DNA of 64,000 bases from Apostichopus japonicus. Lineage: Eukaryota > Echinodermata > Holothuroidea > Aspidochirotida > Stichopodidae. This document shows, one piece after another, positions 13,401 through 20,600 of the stretch (positions are counted from its first letter, which is position 1; the number at the start of each line of letters is the position of its first letter). The stretch spans positions 20,592,666 through 20,656,665 of the forward strand of contig NC_092579.1 in the NCBI RefSeq assembly GCF_037975245.1, read 5' to 3'. Under the pieces are notes generated by a model. The model did no database searches. It had not been told where the DNA came from and saw nothing but the letters and a program-made list of their open reading frames with translations. The position numbers were made by a program, and so were the translations under genes.

Positions 13401-16400
13401 TCATAACCGACGCTTGGAAATTTCCCAAACGTTACTACATCCAAACCTGAGATTTTCATGTGCCTCGAATCCATAGCTGTTGCATTAGGCCTAACGCTAT
13501 GTTGTAACATGAGAGGCTATGAATACGGTCTATATTTTTGTTCAAATTAATGCTGCACAAGTAAATGCAATTTTTTATTATTAGAAACATCATTGGAGTT
13601 GTTTTTAGTTCTTATTATTCCTTTACATCAATCTGGAAACGTTAAACAGTAATCCTACACTAGTTACGTTGTCACCATTTACTTAGTTTGATTGGCCTAA
13701 GCTTAAATTTTCTAATTGAGCTTGAATGGAGTTAATAATAGTGACGAACAAGGATGTTAAACACTAAGTTCGGCATATTTTTTATTTGTTCATAAACGGA
13801 ATTATATTGAACATAAGTACAAAATAACGAGTGTAAGAATTAGGTATTAAACTTAACATTTTGGTAAAGATTGAAGATGGATGATTTGTTTGAGATACTT
13901 TTTGAGATGGAAAGTTTGGGTAACTATTCTTGGCGCTTTTCTGGCCATTAACACATCTAGTAGGTTAGGCCATTCGCTATTCATAAACACATGGTTACTT
14001 GGTACGGACAATCGTCATCTGTTTTATCTTTTTGGAATTTTTTTTTGGAAATCCTTTTTCTTTTTCTGCGAAACTCCTGAGGTGGTTTAGTATACATACA
14101 CAAGGATACATACAAGCCTTTGTTACATGCATGAGAAGAGTTGCATTAAGTACAATATGTACCAATTTTGAGGGAAGATAGGCTATTTCATTACTAGGGT
14201 TGTGCGGGTTCCCGGTAGTCAAGTGAATACCGGCATCCCGATCCCGGCTTTGACTAACCCCGATCACAGTGCAATGTGTAACTACTACCGGTATTGGGAA
14301 AACAACTGGTTATTACATTCGTTTCGGTATCATTCCCGGGAATCCCGGACATAATAAAAATATCTACGTGTTACTATTTGAATTAGAGAAAAGAAAACAC
14401 GTTTATTTCTGGTTCCTGTGTTCTTAGTTTGAATAATATCTTATCAATTTACGCCCTGGCCTAGACATATTAACGAATCAACTTTTCACATAGTAATTTG
14501 GACCTATAAGCTACACCAAATATCGAACGTTAGTGAACTCAGCATGTTACGAGACCTCATAGTTATTCAGAAATTTTCGTTATTTATTCTTCCTTCAAAC
14601 GATGATTGTGAAGGTTCCCATGTACAAAATCTCACCCTTGTACATTTCACCACATTTTGTTATAATAATTATAACGATTTAATAATTTTTGATCCAAACT
14701 GAAGGGAGCATATCAAATTAAATCCATCTTCGCACGGGACTGTATATTATTATAGCCTAGGGTACGGTACTGTTACACACTGCTGTTCGGTACTTGAGAG
14801 TTGATGCTGTAATGAAATGGATTCGTTTATTAATGCGGGGGGTTCCACGATGTCATTTCTAGTTATCTTTCGCTACTTTTTTATTTTTAAGAACTTTTGT
14901 ACGAAGATTGATATTGTACGTATTGAAAGTATATTTTCTGGAGTAAACAACAGCCGATTAATGATATAAATAAATCTGTACTATTCTTATATATGTAGTT
15001 TATAATCCCGTATTTATGTAGCCCCTAAGTTACATTATTGTTGTCTGAAGTTCCAAAGAGGTGGGGACTTGTTGATAGTTAAAAACTTTTCATTGTGAAC
15101 TTTTAAACTTAAAGTATTAGTAGTAAGTCGAGTCCTGTCTTTCCGACATGCTTAGTGATTCCCGTTAAATTAAATTGAATTTAGGTAAAAATTCATGCAA
15201 ACTAGGTAGGCATCGGCCGATCCTAATTCTAAGCCTACATCGAAAGTTACGCCGTATACACCTCGCAAGAAAACCACGATAACCTTGAATGAAAAAAACA
15301 ATATTTTGCACTTGAAGATCTGTCTTCCCCCAAAATGCAATGATAAGGTCTAGACCCAGTACTTCTTGATACATTGAGTTTCCAATTACTAGTCAAAAAC
15401 ATTTCTGGAGAAAAAAAACGTACGATATTTTTCACAAAAATTGATGATTAGATAAGTGCTTCCTCACAATCAACGAGCCGCCCCGAAATTCGCTCCCCTT
15501 ACGTAAAACTTCTATATATATTACACGTGGAAAAACACGAGTTTTTACACACATAATTCCCATTGACATTGGTCACGGAACATAAGTAGGTCATCGACAT
15601 TCGAACTTGGCAACTTACCCAAGTTCATCGCACCATGGGAACGACCCAACAGATTGAACATTATGTTACATTTTCCCGCCATCTGGACGCCGATTGTAAA
15701 TTTTGGTGTAATATGCAAATTATGAATGGTACTGCCCTTGGTTAAAACTTAAACTATTGCGACACAAATTTTGGGAAACTAAGAAACTTTTGTATCAAAT
15801 GTAAAGTACTGTATGGTAGGCCTACTATAATTCATAAAAGACGGTTTTCCTCAGGTGATAAGGAAAAGGGATGTTTCGGTGAACTCGATCTCTTTGTATA
15901 GTACTTGGATACTTAAAATGACCATGCTGTACATGCAGCTTCTATTTCTCTTTAAGTAAGCTCTACTTAGCATTGTTATCCGTTGTGGATCTTTATTGGA
16001 ATAAATACGAAATGTATTTTTTGACGCCAGTATTTAACGGTAGGCCTAAGCATTTCTTAAATTGTTGACTGAGCTTCAAAATCCATTTTCAGAAAGTCTG
16101 TTTTCATGAAGGTTTTGTAAAATCGACATATAGCTAGGGTCGGAAAATATTAACGAAAGTTGTTCTATTATACAAATAAAATACATGTTTCTGGTACTGA
16201 GATCTGAAGGGGAAAAAATTGGCGGCTATCATTCTTCTTTTCATGCGCTTATACTAGTTAGGAATATGTGGCAACCTTTACGTGATTTCAGAAATGGCTC
16301 CTGTTCTTGGAAAAATGACTCCCAGTCATTATTCATTTTCTTATATTAATGTTCTTATTATTATTGTATATTATTATATTTTTCATTTCACTATTGGTTA

Positions 16401-18595
16401 TGATACTTCAGGTCCTCGCGAGAAGTTAGCTTTACGCTAACCGAGTTAAATAAATATACAGAGATTTGATCACGGGTGCCAATTTGTATCTACGGATCCC
16501 CTTAAAATAACATTCAATGCTAACAGCATCCTCCTATTCTTATGAGGCGAATAGCACATAATATCAATAGGATGGTCGGTGGGAGGTACCTTAGATTATG
16601 AAATTGTGTTGCGGGCGCTGAGCGAGTGTATGGAGGGCCCGAATGCCCGACATTTTTTATTTATTCACATTTTTATCCCGGGTTGCTTATTCAGCAAAAG
16701 CTGGTTTCCAATAAGGCCCTGCTATTTACATTCAACTTTATACATAAGAAGTAAAACAGCGCAATATAAAAACAATTAAATGTACAGATACAAAACAATT
16801 AAAGCTGTAAAGTGGAGACAACTACAAAAAAAAAATGGAAATAAAAGAATTATCAAAAATTGGGCTTGCAAATAAAATCTGGAAAGTTTTGGAAACCAAC
16901 ACTATGCTACTTATTTCAACATGCGCGTTGAAACTTTCAATACCCAAGAGCTGATATAATGTAATAGCTGAACAAAGCCCAGGAAGCAATATAAAAAAAA
17001 AAATATTGTAAAAAACAGGAAATAAGATTCATAATGCAAAAGTTATCATTGTTATCACTCTTTGGTGAAAGGATTGGTGTGCCTACGACATGAAAATGAA
17101 ACACAGTAGAAGACTTTCAGTTTATCTCAAATAGTTTTCCATCCAGTTCACATGCATCATGGACTCGCAATAATATAAAGAATATAATTTTGCCCTTCAG
17201 CTATGTATTTGCCAGGCATAAAGCTGACACATTAACCTTTTGTTTAACTGCCTTTATATAAGCAGATACAAGGAAACGGACTGAGAAAGATTGTATTTTA
17301 ACAGAGTCGGTGTTGTTTCACAAGGGCGTAGGAACCGGGGGGCTGGGGGTGCCAGCCCCCCCGCACCCCCTGTGAAAGATATGGAGGGGCGGAAGTATCA
17401 TTCCACCCCCCCCCGCTTCGCTTTTCTGTCATCCTAAATCTGTGTTATTATTTATATATTACATAGAAACATAGTTACAAGATAGTTGAGGTCTTGTCAT
17501 GTACAGATATGAGTTTTAAATGCAAGTCATCCACTCAACACAGTACACGTTAAGAAGTCAATATCATTTCAGCTATACACTCTATACTGTCTTGATTGCT
17601 CATTGAAGTGCATATCCCTTATGTCCTGTGAAACTGGTTTAATTAAATTAGTTCACATAAGCGATCTTGTGGTCATTCTTATCTTGCTCATCTTACAAAA
17701 CCTGCTCAACCATGTGTGGTATAGCCAGATAAGCAGCCACTTTGCAACATTTTAAGTGGAAAATTTTGCACCTTCGGTGCAAGGGGACTGTTTCCCTAAT
17801 GCCTTTATGTATCCTGTTTCAAACTGGATGTGAAAAGTATAACTTTTATACAGAAATATCTGACAAAGAAATTCAACATACAGCAAAATATTCTTGTGTC
17901 TGAAAAGGTAATATTTGTACCATTAATGTTTAAGGGCAATTCTTGTAGAATACAACAGGGTCACGTTGTCATTCCCTGTTAATTCTGGTTAGCCTCATGT
18001 AATTTTACTTTCCGATCTGATTTTGCAGTTTTCCAAAATCCGTACCATAACAACTAAAGCCAACTCTATCAGACAGCAAAAGGAGGCAGTTCTTCCAGTG
18101 CAGATGGATGGTAAAGAAGATGGCCTCTGGTGTACTGAACTAGAAAGGTGATCAAATATCTAGAATTTTGATAGTTATACTTCTTAAAAACTTGAAAATT
18201 GCACTATACAGGTATTTTTAGTTAGCTATAAATTTGACACTCTGCAAATGAAATTAGCTGGATTTTATTAACATTGATCACCCATGTTTCTTTACATCTG
18301 TTACTCTATTTTTTATTTTTTTATTTATTTCATCTTTATTTTTCTATTTCTATTTGTTTATATATTATAATTTACCCTATTTAGTTTCTATGTATTTTTA
18401 TTTATTATTTGATATTATTATTAATACCATTTTTGCCATTCATGATCTTCCAGGTTGTTTGGCTTCCCTGATCATTACACAGACGTTTGCAATCTTAGCA
18501 GTACTGGGCGGCAGAAGCTTCTCGGCCAGTGCTGGAGTGTACCGGTCATCTATCACCTGTTGGCTCCATTGAAAGACTACTTCCAGTGCGAGTAG
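318..18595 (+). CDS. DNMT3: DNMT3-type de novo DNA (cytosine-5) methyltransferase, 3' part (14 exons)
   Basis: This enzyme transfers methyl groups from S-adenosylmethionine to cytosine in unmethylated DNA, in the nucleus. Exons: 318-489, 2415-2510, 3253-3297, 4250-4332, 5217-5264, 6652-6771, 7565-7778, 8630-8775, 9521-9611, 10093-10241, 11508-11593, 12310-12385, 18029-18147, 18454-18595. All junctions are GT-AG, phases agree, and the sum is 1587 nt (528 codons plus TAG at 18593). Domain order: linker after the PWWP (WADGGF..GPKGL), complete ADD (GATA-like finger, then PHD), then the catalytic domain. Catalytic motifs are I ([10 protein letters not shown]), IV (SPCNDLS, nucleophile Cys codon 9566-9568), VI (FFENVV), VIII (RARYFWGN) and X (QCWSVPVI). 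The PWWP and N-terminus lie beyond the left edge. Several residues resemble vertebrate DNMT3B more than DNMT3A (TTK in the target loop, KDYF.CE at the C-terminus). It is probably the single invertebrate co-orthologue. The family call is near certain; the exact 5' phase of the first exon is inferred. Confidence 0.97.
716..812. repeat. 50-bp tandem duplication at left end of hAT element
   Basis: Two copies of a unit containing ATTTTTACGGAAATCCG followed by a T tract, 50 bases apart (731 and 781). Confidence 0.75.
1231..1364. repeat. 73-bp tandem duplication inside hAT element
   Basis: TGAGCTAGCCTAACATAACG begins at 1231 and again at 1304. The copies stay similar (GTGTGTAAGTAGT, then AGGATGTGTTAG) almost to the end of the second unit. 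Such subterminal repeats are common in hAT elements as transposase-binding arrays. Confidence 0.8.
1433..1467. repeat. (TA)n microsatellite
   Basis: Nearly pure TA repeat between the hAT element and the Penelope-like fragment. It is the probable insertion target of both. Confidence 0.9.
1482..2171 (+). CDS. PLE ORF, C-terminal fragment with GIY-YIG endonuclease
   Basis: A 229-codon uninterrupted reading frame ending TAA at 2169-2171. From the N-terminus it shows the post-RT linker ([15 protein letters not shown]), a zinc-binding cysteine cluster (CNRSRCNTC, then HYFSC), and a GIY-YIG nuclease core ([17 protein letters not shown], and Arg/His residues in [10 protein letters not shown]). In Penelope-like elements this nuclease nicks the target DNA for reverse transcription. 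No RT domain remains upstream, so the ATG at 1482 is probably not a genuine start. The absence of stops or frameshifts suggests a fairly recent insertion. It is not a host exon. Confidence 0.85.
   Translation: MNLISRESTLEPTNDVTNTDRIPLTLPFHPLLQHIRHTVYRNFKTLTRDPTTKEVFTEMPITAYKRLNNLADHLVSASHPQPIPVDTPGTYPCNRSRCNTCKYVTSNTMLRITGPKNSFIIKHYFSCISTNVIYVIICKRCNLLYIGETKRRLADRITEHLRSIKSKFPGYPVASHFNSPSPCKITDFSVTCALSPRGTDIDLLKSENRLIFRLGTLSPYGLNSKFDWL
2268..2312 (+). ncRNA. decayed hammerhead-ribozyme motif of the PLE
   Basis: A short hairpin (GGGTTTATACCC, 2284-2295) is followed directly by GAAAC (2296-2300) and GTTGTG. This is the stem II plus GAAA-C layout of the minimal hammerhead ribozymes known in Penelope-like elements. 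The other core box, CTGATGA, is degenerate (TTGTTAA, 2277-2283), so self-cleavage is unlikely. The call combines the visible hairpin with knowledge of the family. Confidence 0.55.
2415..2510 (+). CDS. DNMT3: DNMT3 exon b: proline-rich linker
   Basis: Acceptor AATCAG ends at 2414 and donor AGAG|GTGAGT starts at 2511; phase 1 in, phase 1 out. It encodes an acidic/proline-rich linker ([13 protein letters not shown]) between the PWWP and ADD modules, a disordered region in this family. The phase match on both sides supports the exon despite low conservation. Confidence 0.85.
2806..2882 (+). repeat. tRNA-like sequence (SINE head or tRNA pseudogene)
   Basis: It has an A box TAGCTCAGTAGG (2814-2825) and a near-consensus B box GATTCGAATCC (2860-2870) at normal spacing. 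The D arm GCTC/GAGC pairs, but only about three or four base pairs of the acceptor stem form and the anticodon stem is poor. A functional tRNA is therefore unlikely. It lies in the intron 2511-3252. Confidence 0.6.
3253..3297 (+). CDS. DNMT3: DNMT3 exon c: pre-ADD helix
   Basis: A 45-nt micro-exon after a T-rich tract and TTAACAG; donor GAAG|GTTTGT. It encodes [15 protein letters not shown], matching the IDER..RLVYEV segment that leads into the ADD of DNMT3A/B. Phases 1 in and 1 out fit both neighbours. Confidence 0.88.
3298..4249. other. DNMT3 intron, no recognisable content
   Basis: AT-rich intron between the pre-ADD micro-exon and the first ADD exon. I see no ORF, repeat or RNA gene in it. 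Confidence 0.8.
4250..4332 (+). CDS. DNMT3: DNMT3 exon d: ADD GATA-like zinc finger
   Basis: Acceptor CTTTGTAG ends at 4249 and donor CGG|GTAGTA starts at 4333. It encodes the C-x2-C (CLAC) and C-x2-C (CEVC) pairs of the GATA-like finger, separated by the family signature [11 protein letters not shown]. All four zinc ligands are present. Confidence 0.95.
4540..4618. repeat. polypyrimidine (C/T) tract
   Basis: About 75 bases of almost pure CCCCT/CTCC-type sequence, in the intron 4333-5216. Its purine complement could form triplex or G-quadruplex structure. The rest of that intron shows nothing recognisable. Confidence 0.85.
5217..5264 (+). CDS. DNMT3: DNMT3 exon e: ADD acidic loop
   Basis: A 48-nt phase-0 exon (acceptor CTTACAG, donor CAG|GTGATT) encoding 16 residues ending FADDGYQ. 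This is the acidic loop that contacts the H3 tail at unmethylated K4 in DNMT3A. The first Asp of the human DDD triplet is Ala here (codon 5247-5249). Confidence 0.93.
5265..6651. other. DNMT3 intron with poly(C) run
   Basis: Contains a 14-base C run (5841-5854) and a GGTGGGGGTGGGG stretch near 5508. No gene, transposon ORF or RNA is visible. Confidence 0.75.
6652..6771 (+). CDS. DNMT3: DNMT3 exon f: ADD PHD-type finger
   Basis: A 40-codon phase-0 exon (acceptor GTTTCAG, donor AAA|GTATGT). It carries the zinc ligands CYCCIC, LVLC, NKGC and FCLTC of the PHD-like part of the ADD. The last ligand pair (CYMC) is in the next exon. Cysteine spacing matches DNMT3A/B. Confidence 0.95.
6772..7564. other. 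DNMT3 intron, no recognisable content
   Basis: AT-rich intron between the PHD-type exon and the motif I exon. Short ORFs in it have no recognisable features. Confidence 0.75.
7565..7778 (+). CDS. DNMT3: DNMT3 exon g: ADD end and motif I
   Basis: Acceptor TCTTCAG ends at 7564; donor ACAG|GTTAGT starts at 7779. It encodes the last ADD zinc pair (WICYMC), the REDWPSRL helix, and the start of the methyltransferase domain with the SAM-binding motif [10 protein letters not shown]. Leaves phase 1. Confidence 0.97.
7860..7948. repeat. AT-rich low-complexity tract
   Basis: Nearly pure A/T sequence of TATT/TATATA words in the intron 7779-8629. The rest of the intron is unremarkable apart from a C run near 8238. 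Confidence 0.85.
8630..8775 (+). CDS. DNMT3: DNMT3 exon h: motifs II-III
   Basis: Acceptor GCTGCAG ends at 8629; donor CAG|GTATAA starts at 8776. It encodes MFVLRELG, then [13 protein letters not shown] (SAM-binding acidic motif II) and HVGDIRGIT (motif III). Phase 1 in, phase 0 out. Confidence 0.96.
8800..9042 (+). mobile_element. tRNA-derived SINE
   Basis: The tRNA-like head has A box TAGCTCAGTGGT (8808-8819) and B box GGTTCAAGTC (8851-8860). It is followed by about 170 bases of tRNA-unrelated body with a GCAAGTTCCTGCTTGCAGG hairpin (8997-9015) and a tail of TACATACAT words. This head/body/tail layout is that of a Pol III SINE. It lies in the intron 8776-9520. Confidence 0.7.
9521..9611 (+). 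CDS. DNMT3: DNMT3 exon i: catalytic PC motif
   Basis: Acceptor TTTCAG ends at 9520; donor TATG|GTAAGT starts at 9612. It encodes [20 protein letters not shown], including the nucleophilic Cys (9566-9568) that attacks C6 of cytosine. The motif is intact, so the enzyme is predicted to be active. Confidence 0.98.
9612..10092. other. DNMT3 intron, no recognisable content
   Basis: Contains G-rich (about 9658-9676) and C-rich (about 9810-9821) low-complexity patches only. Confidence 0.75.
10093..10241 (+). CDS. DNMT3: DNMT3 exon j: ENV motif
   Basis: Acceptor TTTGCAG ends at 10092; donor GAG|GTCAGT starts at 10242. It encodes [13 protein letters not shown] (the helix that forms the DNMT3 FF dimer surface) and [10 protein letters not shown] with the catalytic Glu of motif VI. 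The interface Tyr of human DNMT3A (FFEFY) is Ser here. Confidence 0.97.
10800..11240. repeat. probable interspersed repeat, family unassigned
   Basis: The left part has ATTACATTCATATAGCACTT followed by CTCTAAGTGCTTTAAA, forming a short inverted AGCACTT/AAGTGCTT pair. The middle is A-rich, and there is a 13-base G run (11151-11163). The layout resembles common invertebrate interspersed repeats. There is no coding capacity. It lies in the intron 10242-11507. Confidence 0.45.
11508..11593 (+). CDS. DNMT3: DNMT3 exon k: motif VIII
   Basis: Acceptor CTGATAG ends at 11507; donor ACAG|GTTTGA starts at 11594. It encodes [20 protein letters not shown] and GNLPGMN, the conserved motif VIII block. Leaves phase 2. 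Confidence 0.97.
11897..12252. mobile_element. 356-bp MITE with 23-bp terminal inverted repeats
   Basis: The left end at 11897-11919 and the reverse complement of 12230-12252 agree at 22 of 23 bases; the core is TAGGGCCATGCAAGTAA. TTTAAT flanks both sides (11891-11896 and 12253-12258) as a likely 6-bp target duplication. No ORF. It lies in the intron 11594-12309. The superfamily is not assigned. Confidence 0.8.
12310..12385 (+). CDS. DNMT3: DNMT3 exon l: region before the target loop
   Basis: Acceptor ATTACAG ends at 12309; donor AAG|GTATAA starts at 12386. It encodes [20 protein letters not shown] and the residues up to EAK, aligning with the [20 protein letters not shown] segment of DNMT3A. 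It precedes a 5.6-kb intron that is mostly transposon. Confidence 0.94.
12662..12795 (+). mobile_element. tRNA-like SINE sequence
   Basis: A box TGGTCGAGTGG (12672-12682) and perfect B box GGTTCGATTCC (12715-12725), followed by a body that does not fold as a tRNA 3' half. The A-box form resembles tRNA-Leu/Ser. The 3' boundary is uncertain. Confidence 0.6.
13008..17802. mobile_element. 4.8-kb insertion bounded by inverted repeats, no transposase ORF
   Basis: CATTAGGGAAACAGTCCCCTT at 13008-13028 recurs exactly inverted at 17782-17802. The next 14 bases inward remain similar (CGAAG.TGCA), giving terminal repeats of about 35 bp. The insertion fills most of the 5.6-kb intron 12386-18028. No long ORF is present, so it is non-autonomous or heavily decayed. 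I found no direct target duplication at the flanks, so the superfamily is open. Confidence 0.65.
14196..14352. mobile_element. left-end-like remnant of a second DNA transposon
   Basis: CTAGGGTTGTGCGGGTTCCCGG starts a GC-rich segment with repeated CCCGG/CCGGGA words, nested in the larger insertion. This subterminal word structure resembles the hAT element at 44743-45937. I could not find a matching right end, so this is a low-confidence call. Confidence 0.35.
18029..18147 (+). CDS. DNMT3: DNMT3 exon m: target-recognition loop
   Basis: Acceptor TTTGCAG ends at 18028; donor AAAG|GTGATC starts at 18148. It encodes [18 protein letters not shown] (target-recognition loop) and LWCTELER (motif IX region). 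The loop residue equivalent to human DNMT3A Arg836 is Lys (18056-18058), as in DNMT3B. Confidence 0.97.
18454..18595 (+). CDS. DNMT3: DNMT3 terminal exon: motif X and stop
   Basis: Acceptor TTCCAG ends at 18453; stop TAG at 18593-18595. It encodes [11 protein letters not shown], then [20 protein letters not shown] and ends QCE. The position equivalent to human DNMT3A Arg882 is Ser (18500-18502). Candidate AATAAA signals at 19285, 19795 and 20190 could end the transcript; the sequence does not decide between them. Confidence 0.97.
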
Positions 18596-20600
18596 GACAA
18601 TGCCCCCATCTATGTATATGCTACAATTGATGTGCAGGGTTTTTCATCTTAATTTTTTACTTTTTGTAATCCTGCAGTTTTATCAGTTTTATTTCTACAT
18701 GATTCAGTTGTTTTTACTAAGCTGTTTTAATCATATAATCAAGATCTCAGAAACTTTCATTAGTAGGATTTTAGAATTAATCAATGGATGATACTAATTT
18801 TTGACTGCCCATGTGAATCACAGATATAATCAAAGTGATACTAGTTTGGCTTAGTTTTGGTGGTGGCAAAAAGTTAACTTTTTAATTTTTGCTTTCAAGT
18901 TCTTTTCATCTTAATCAACATTTTCTAAAAAACAAACAAAAAACATGGAAAATGTAGTATGTTTATGACACATTTTTTTTTGGCTTCTTTCTTCTATTTC
19001 GTTCTAGTTTGTAAGTTTCTCGTTCATGAGTTTGTTTCAAAATGTCTCTTTTAACTTACCTCAGCTTTCCTTTCATGTTTGTCCACAGCAGAGAGTTCAT
19101 TTGTTAAAGTTAAATTAAGTTTCATCTGTTGTTCTACTTTGATATTCTATTGTGTCTGATTTTCATCACTTTGTGTTCTTTTCAGTTTTGCTTTCTTCTT
19201 AGTGTTTAAACTGGGAGATGTAAAATATTCAACCACGAGTGGCTTCTTACAACTATTTAATCAGAAAACTAGTACGAAAAAAAGAATAAAAACCTGCCTA
19301 TCCTTTGTCTTGCCTCCCTGCTTTGTCCATATATCCCCTTCCTTATCTTTGCCTGAATCCCATCAAAATTCTACATCCCTTATCAATTCAAGAAATCACT
19401 TTATTTGTGCTTTTATTCATCCATATATTATCTTTGCCATATTAATTCATCGACTTGTATATTCTTTATTCATTCCTATCCCTTCAGCCCTTTTCTGTGC
19501 CTTTATTCTTCCAACGCACATCCCATCTATATGCCTCACTAGTATCTTGTAGCAATCCATCCACTCATAGAGTATCTTTATATATTATATCATTCCACTA
19601 TACTTAAACCCTTGTCTATGCCTTTATTCTTCCAACGCACATCCCATCTATATGCCTTATTAATACCTTGTAGCAATCCATCCACTCATATCTTTATACA
19701 TTTTTTATTCATTCCAAAAACTAAAACATTTCTCTGTGCCTTTCTTTCATACAGCAAACTTCCCTTGCCAGAGCTTTATACATCCATAAGCCATAATAAA
19801 TAGCTGATTCAAAACATGTCCCTGGTGTGCCAGTGCCTTTATTCATCCATGTACCTTTGCAATGCATTAATTCATCTACTCATGCATTTAGACAATTTTC
19901 CTTATTCATTCAAATAACCCCCTCCCTAACCCCCCACCCCCTCCCCCATCATATCTTAATTGATCCAACAATCTGTCAAAAGAGTTTTACTAAGAGAATG
20001 GTAGAGCTGGTGTTAGGTTGGTTTTTACTTTATTTTTGAAAGTAAAAATTTCCTTCACCATCATTATATGCAAGTAAGATGCAATTCATTCACTAATTGC
20101 CATATAGTTTCTTCAGAATAAGTAATCTTGAACATCAAGTGTGGTTAACTTGTTTCTTTTTGTAATATTACCTCACTGGACAACTTTAAAATAAAAGTAT
20201 CTTTATCAAGAACTAAGCCTTATATGCTAGCCTCTAAATGTATATGCCACATCATGCCGACTTAAAGTAGTTGATAATTTATGCCATATATGTGTGTGTG
20301 TAATTTCATTCATATGTATGTTTTGTGTGGAGGAGGAGGGGGAAGCCTTTTTTTCTCTTTGAACTGAATTTTAAGGTGATGGCTCATGTTTTTTGTGTGC
20401 TTTTCTTCCCCTTCATTTTACTGTTGTTTTTTTTATGTTTTTTTTTTTACCATTTTGCATGCATGAGTAATATTGCTGGGAGCAAGCAAAGGGTTAATTC
20501 AGTTATCAAACTGAACAGATTGATGTTGTTCAGTTATTATATACTTGTTGTGTGTCACATGTTGTTACTACAGTAGGTAGCCCATCATGGTTTGTTTATG
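18596..20600 (+). other. DNMT3 3' UTR and downstream flank
   Basis: Pyrimidine- and AT-rich sequence after the DNMT3 stop. Possible polyadenylation signals AATAAA occur at 19285-19290, 19795-19800 and 20190-20195. A degenerate repeat zone rich in CTTTATTCATCC-like words runs from about 19390 to 19920. No further exon is visible. Confidence 0.5.
19500..19741. repeat. 121-bp tandem duplication
   Basis: CCTTTATTCTTCCAACGCAC starts at 19500 and 19621. The copies remain similar through CATCCCATCTATATGCCT and TAGCAATCCATCCACTCATA. Weaker relatives of the unit occur nearby. Confidence 0.85.
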
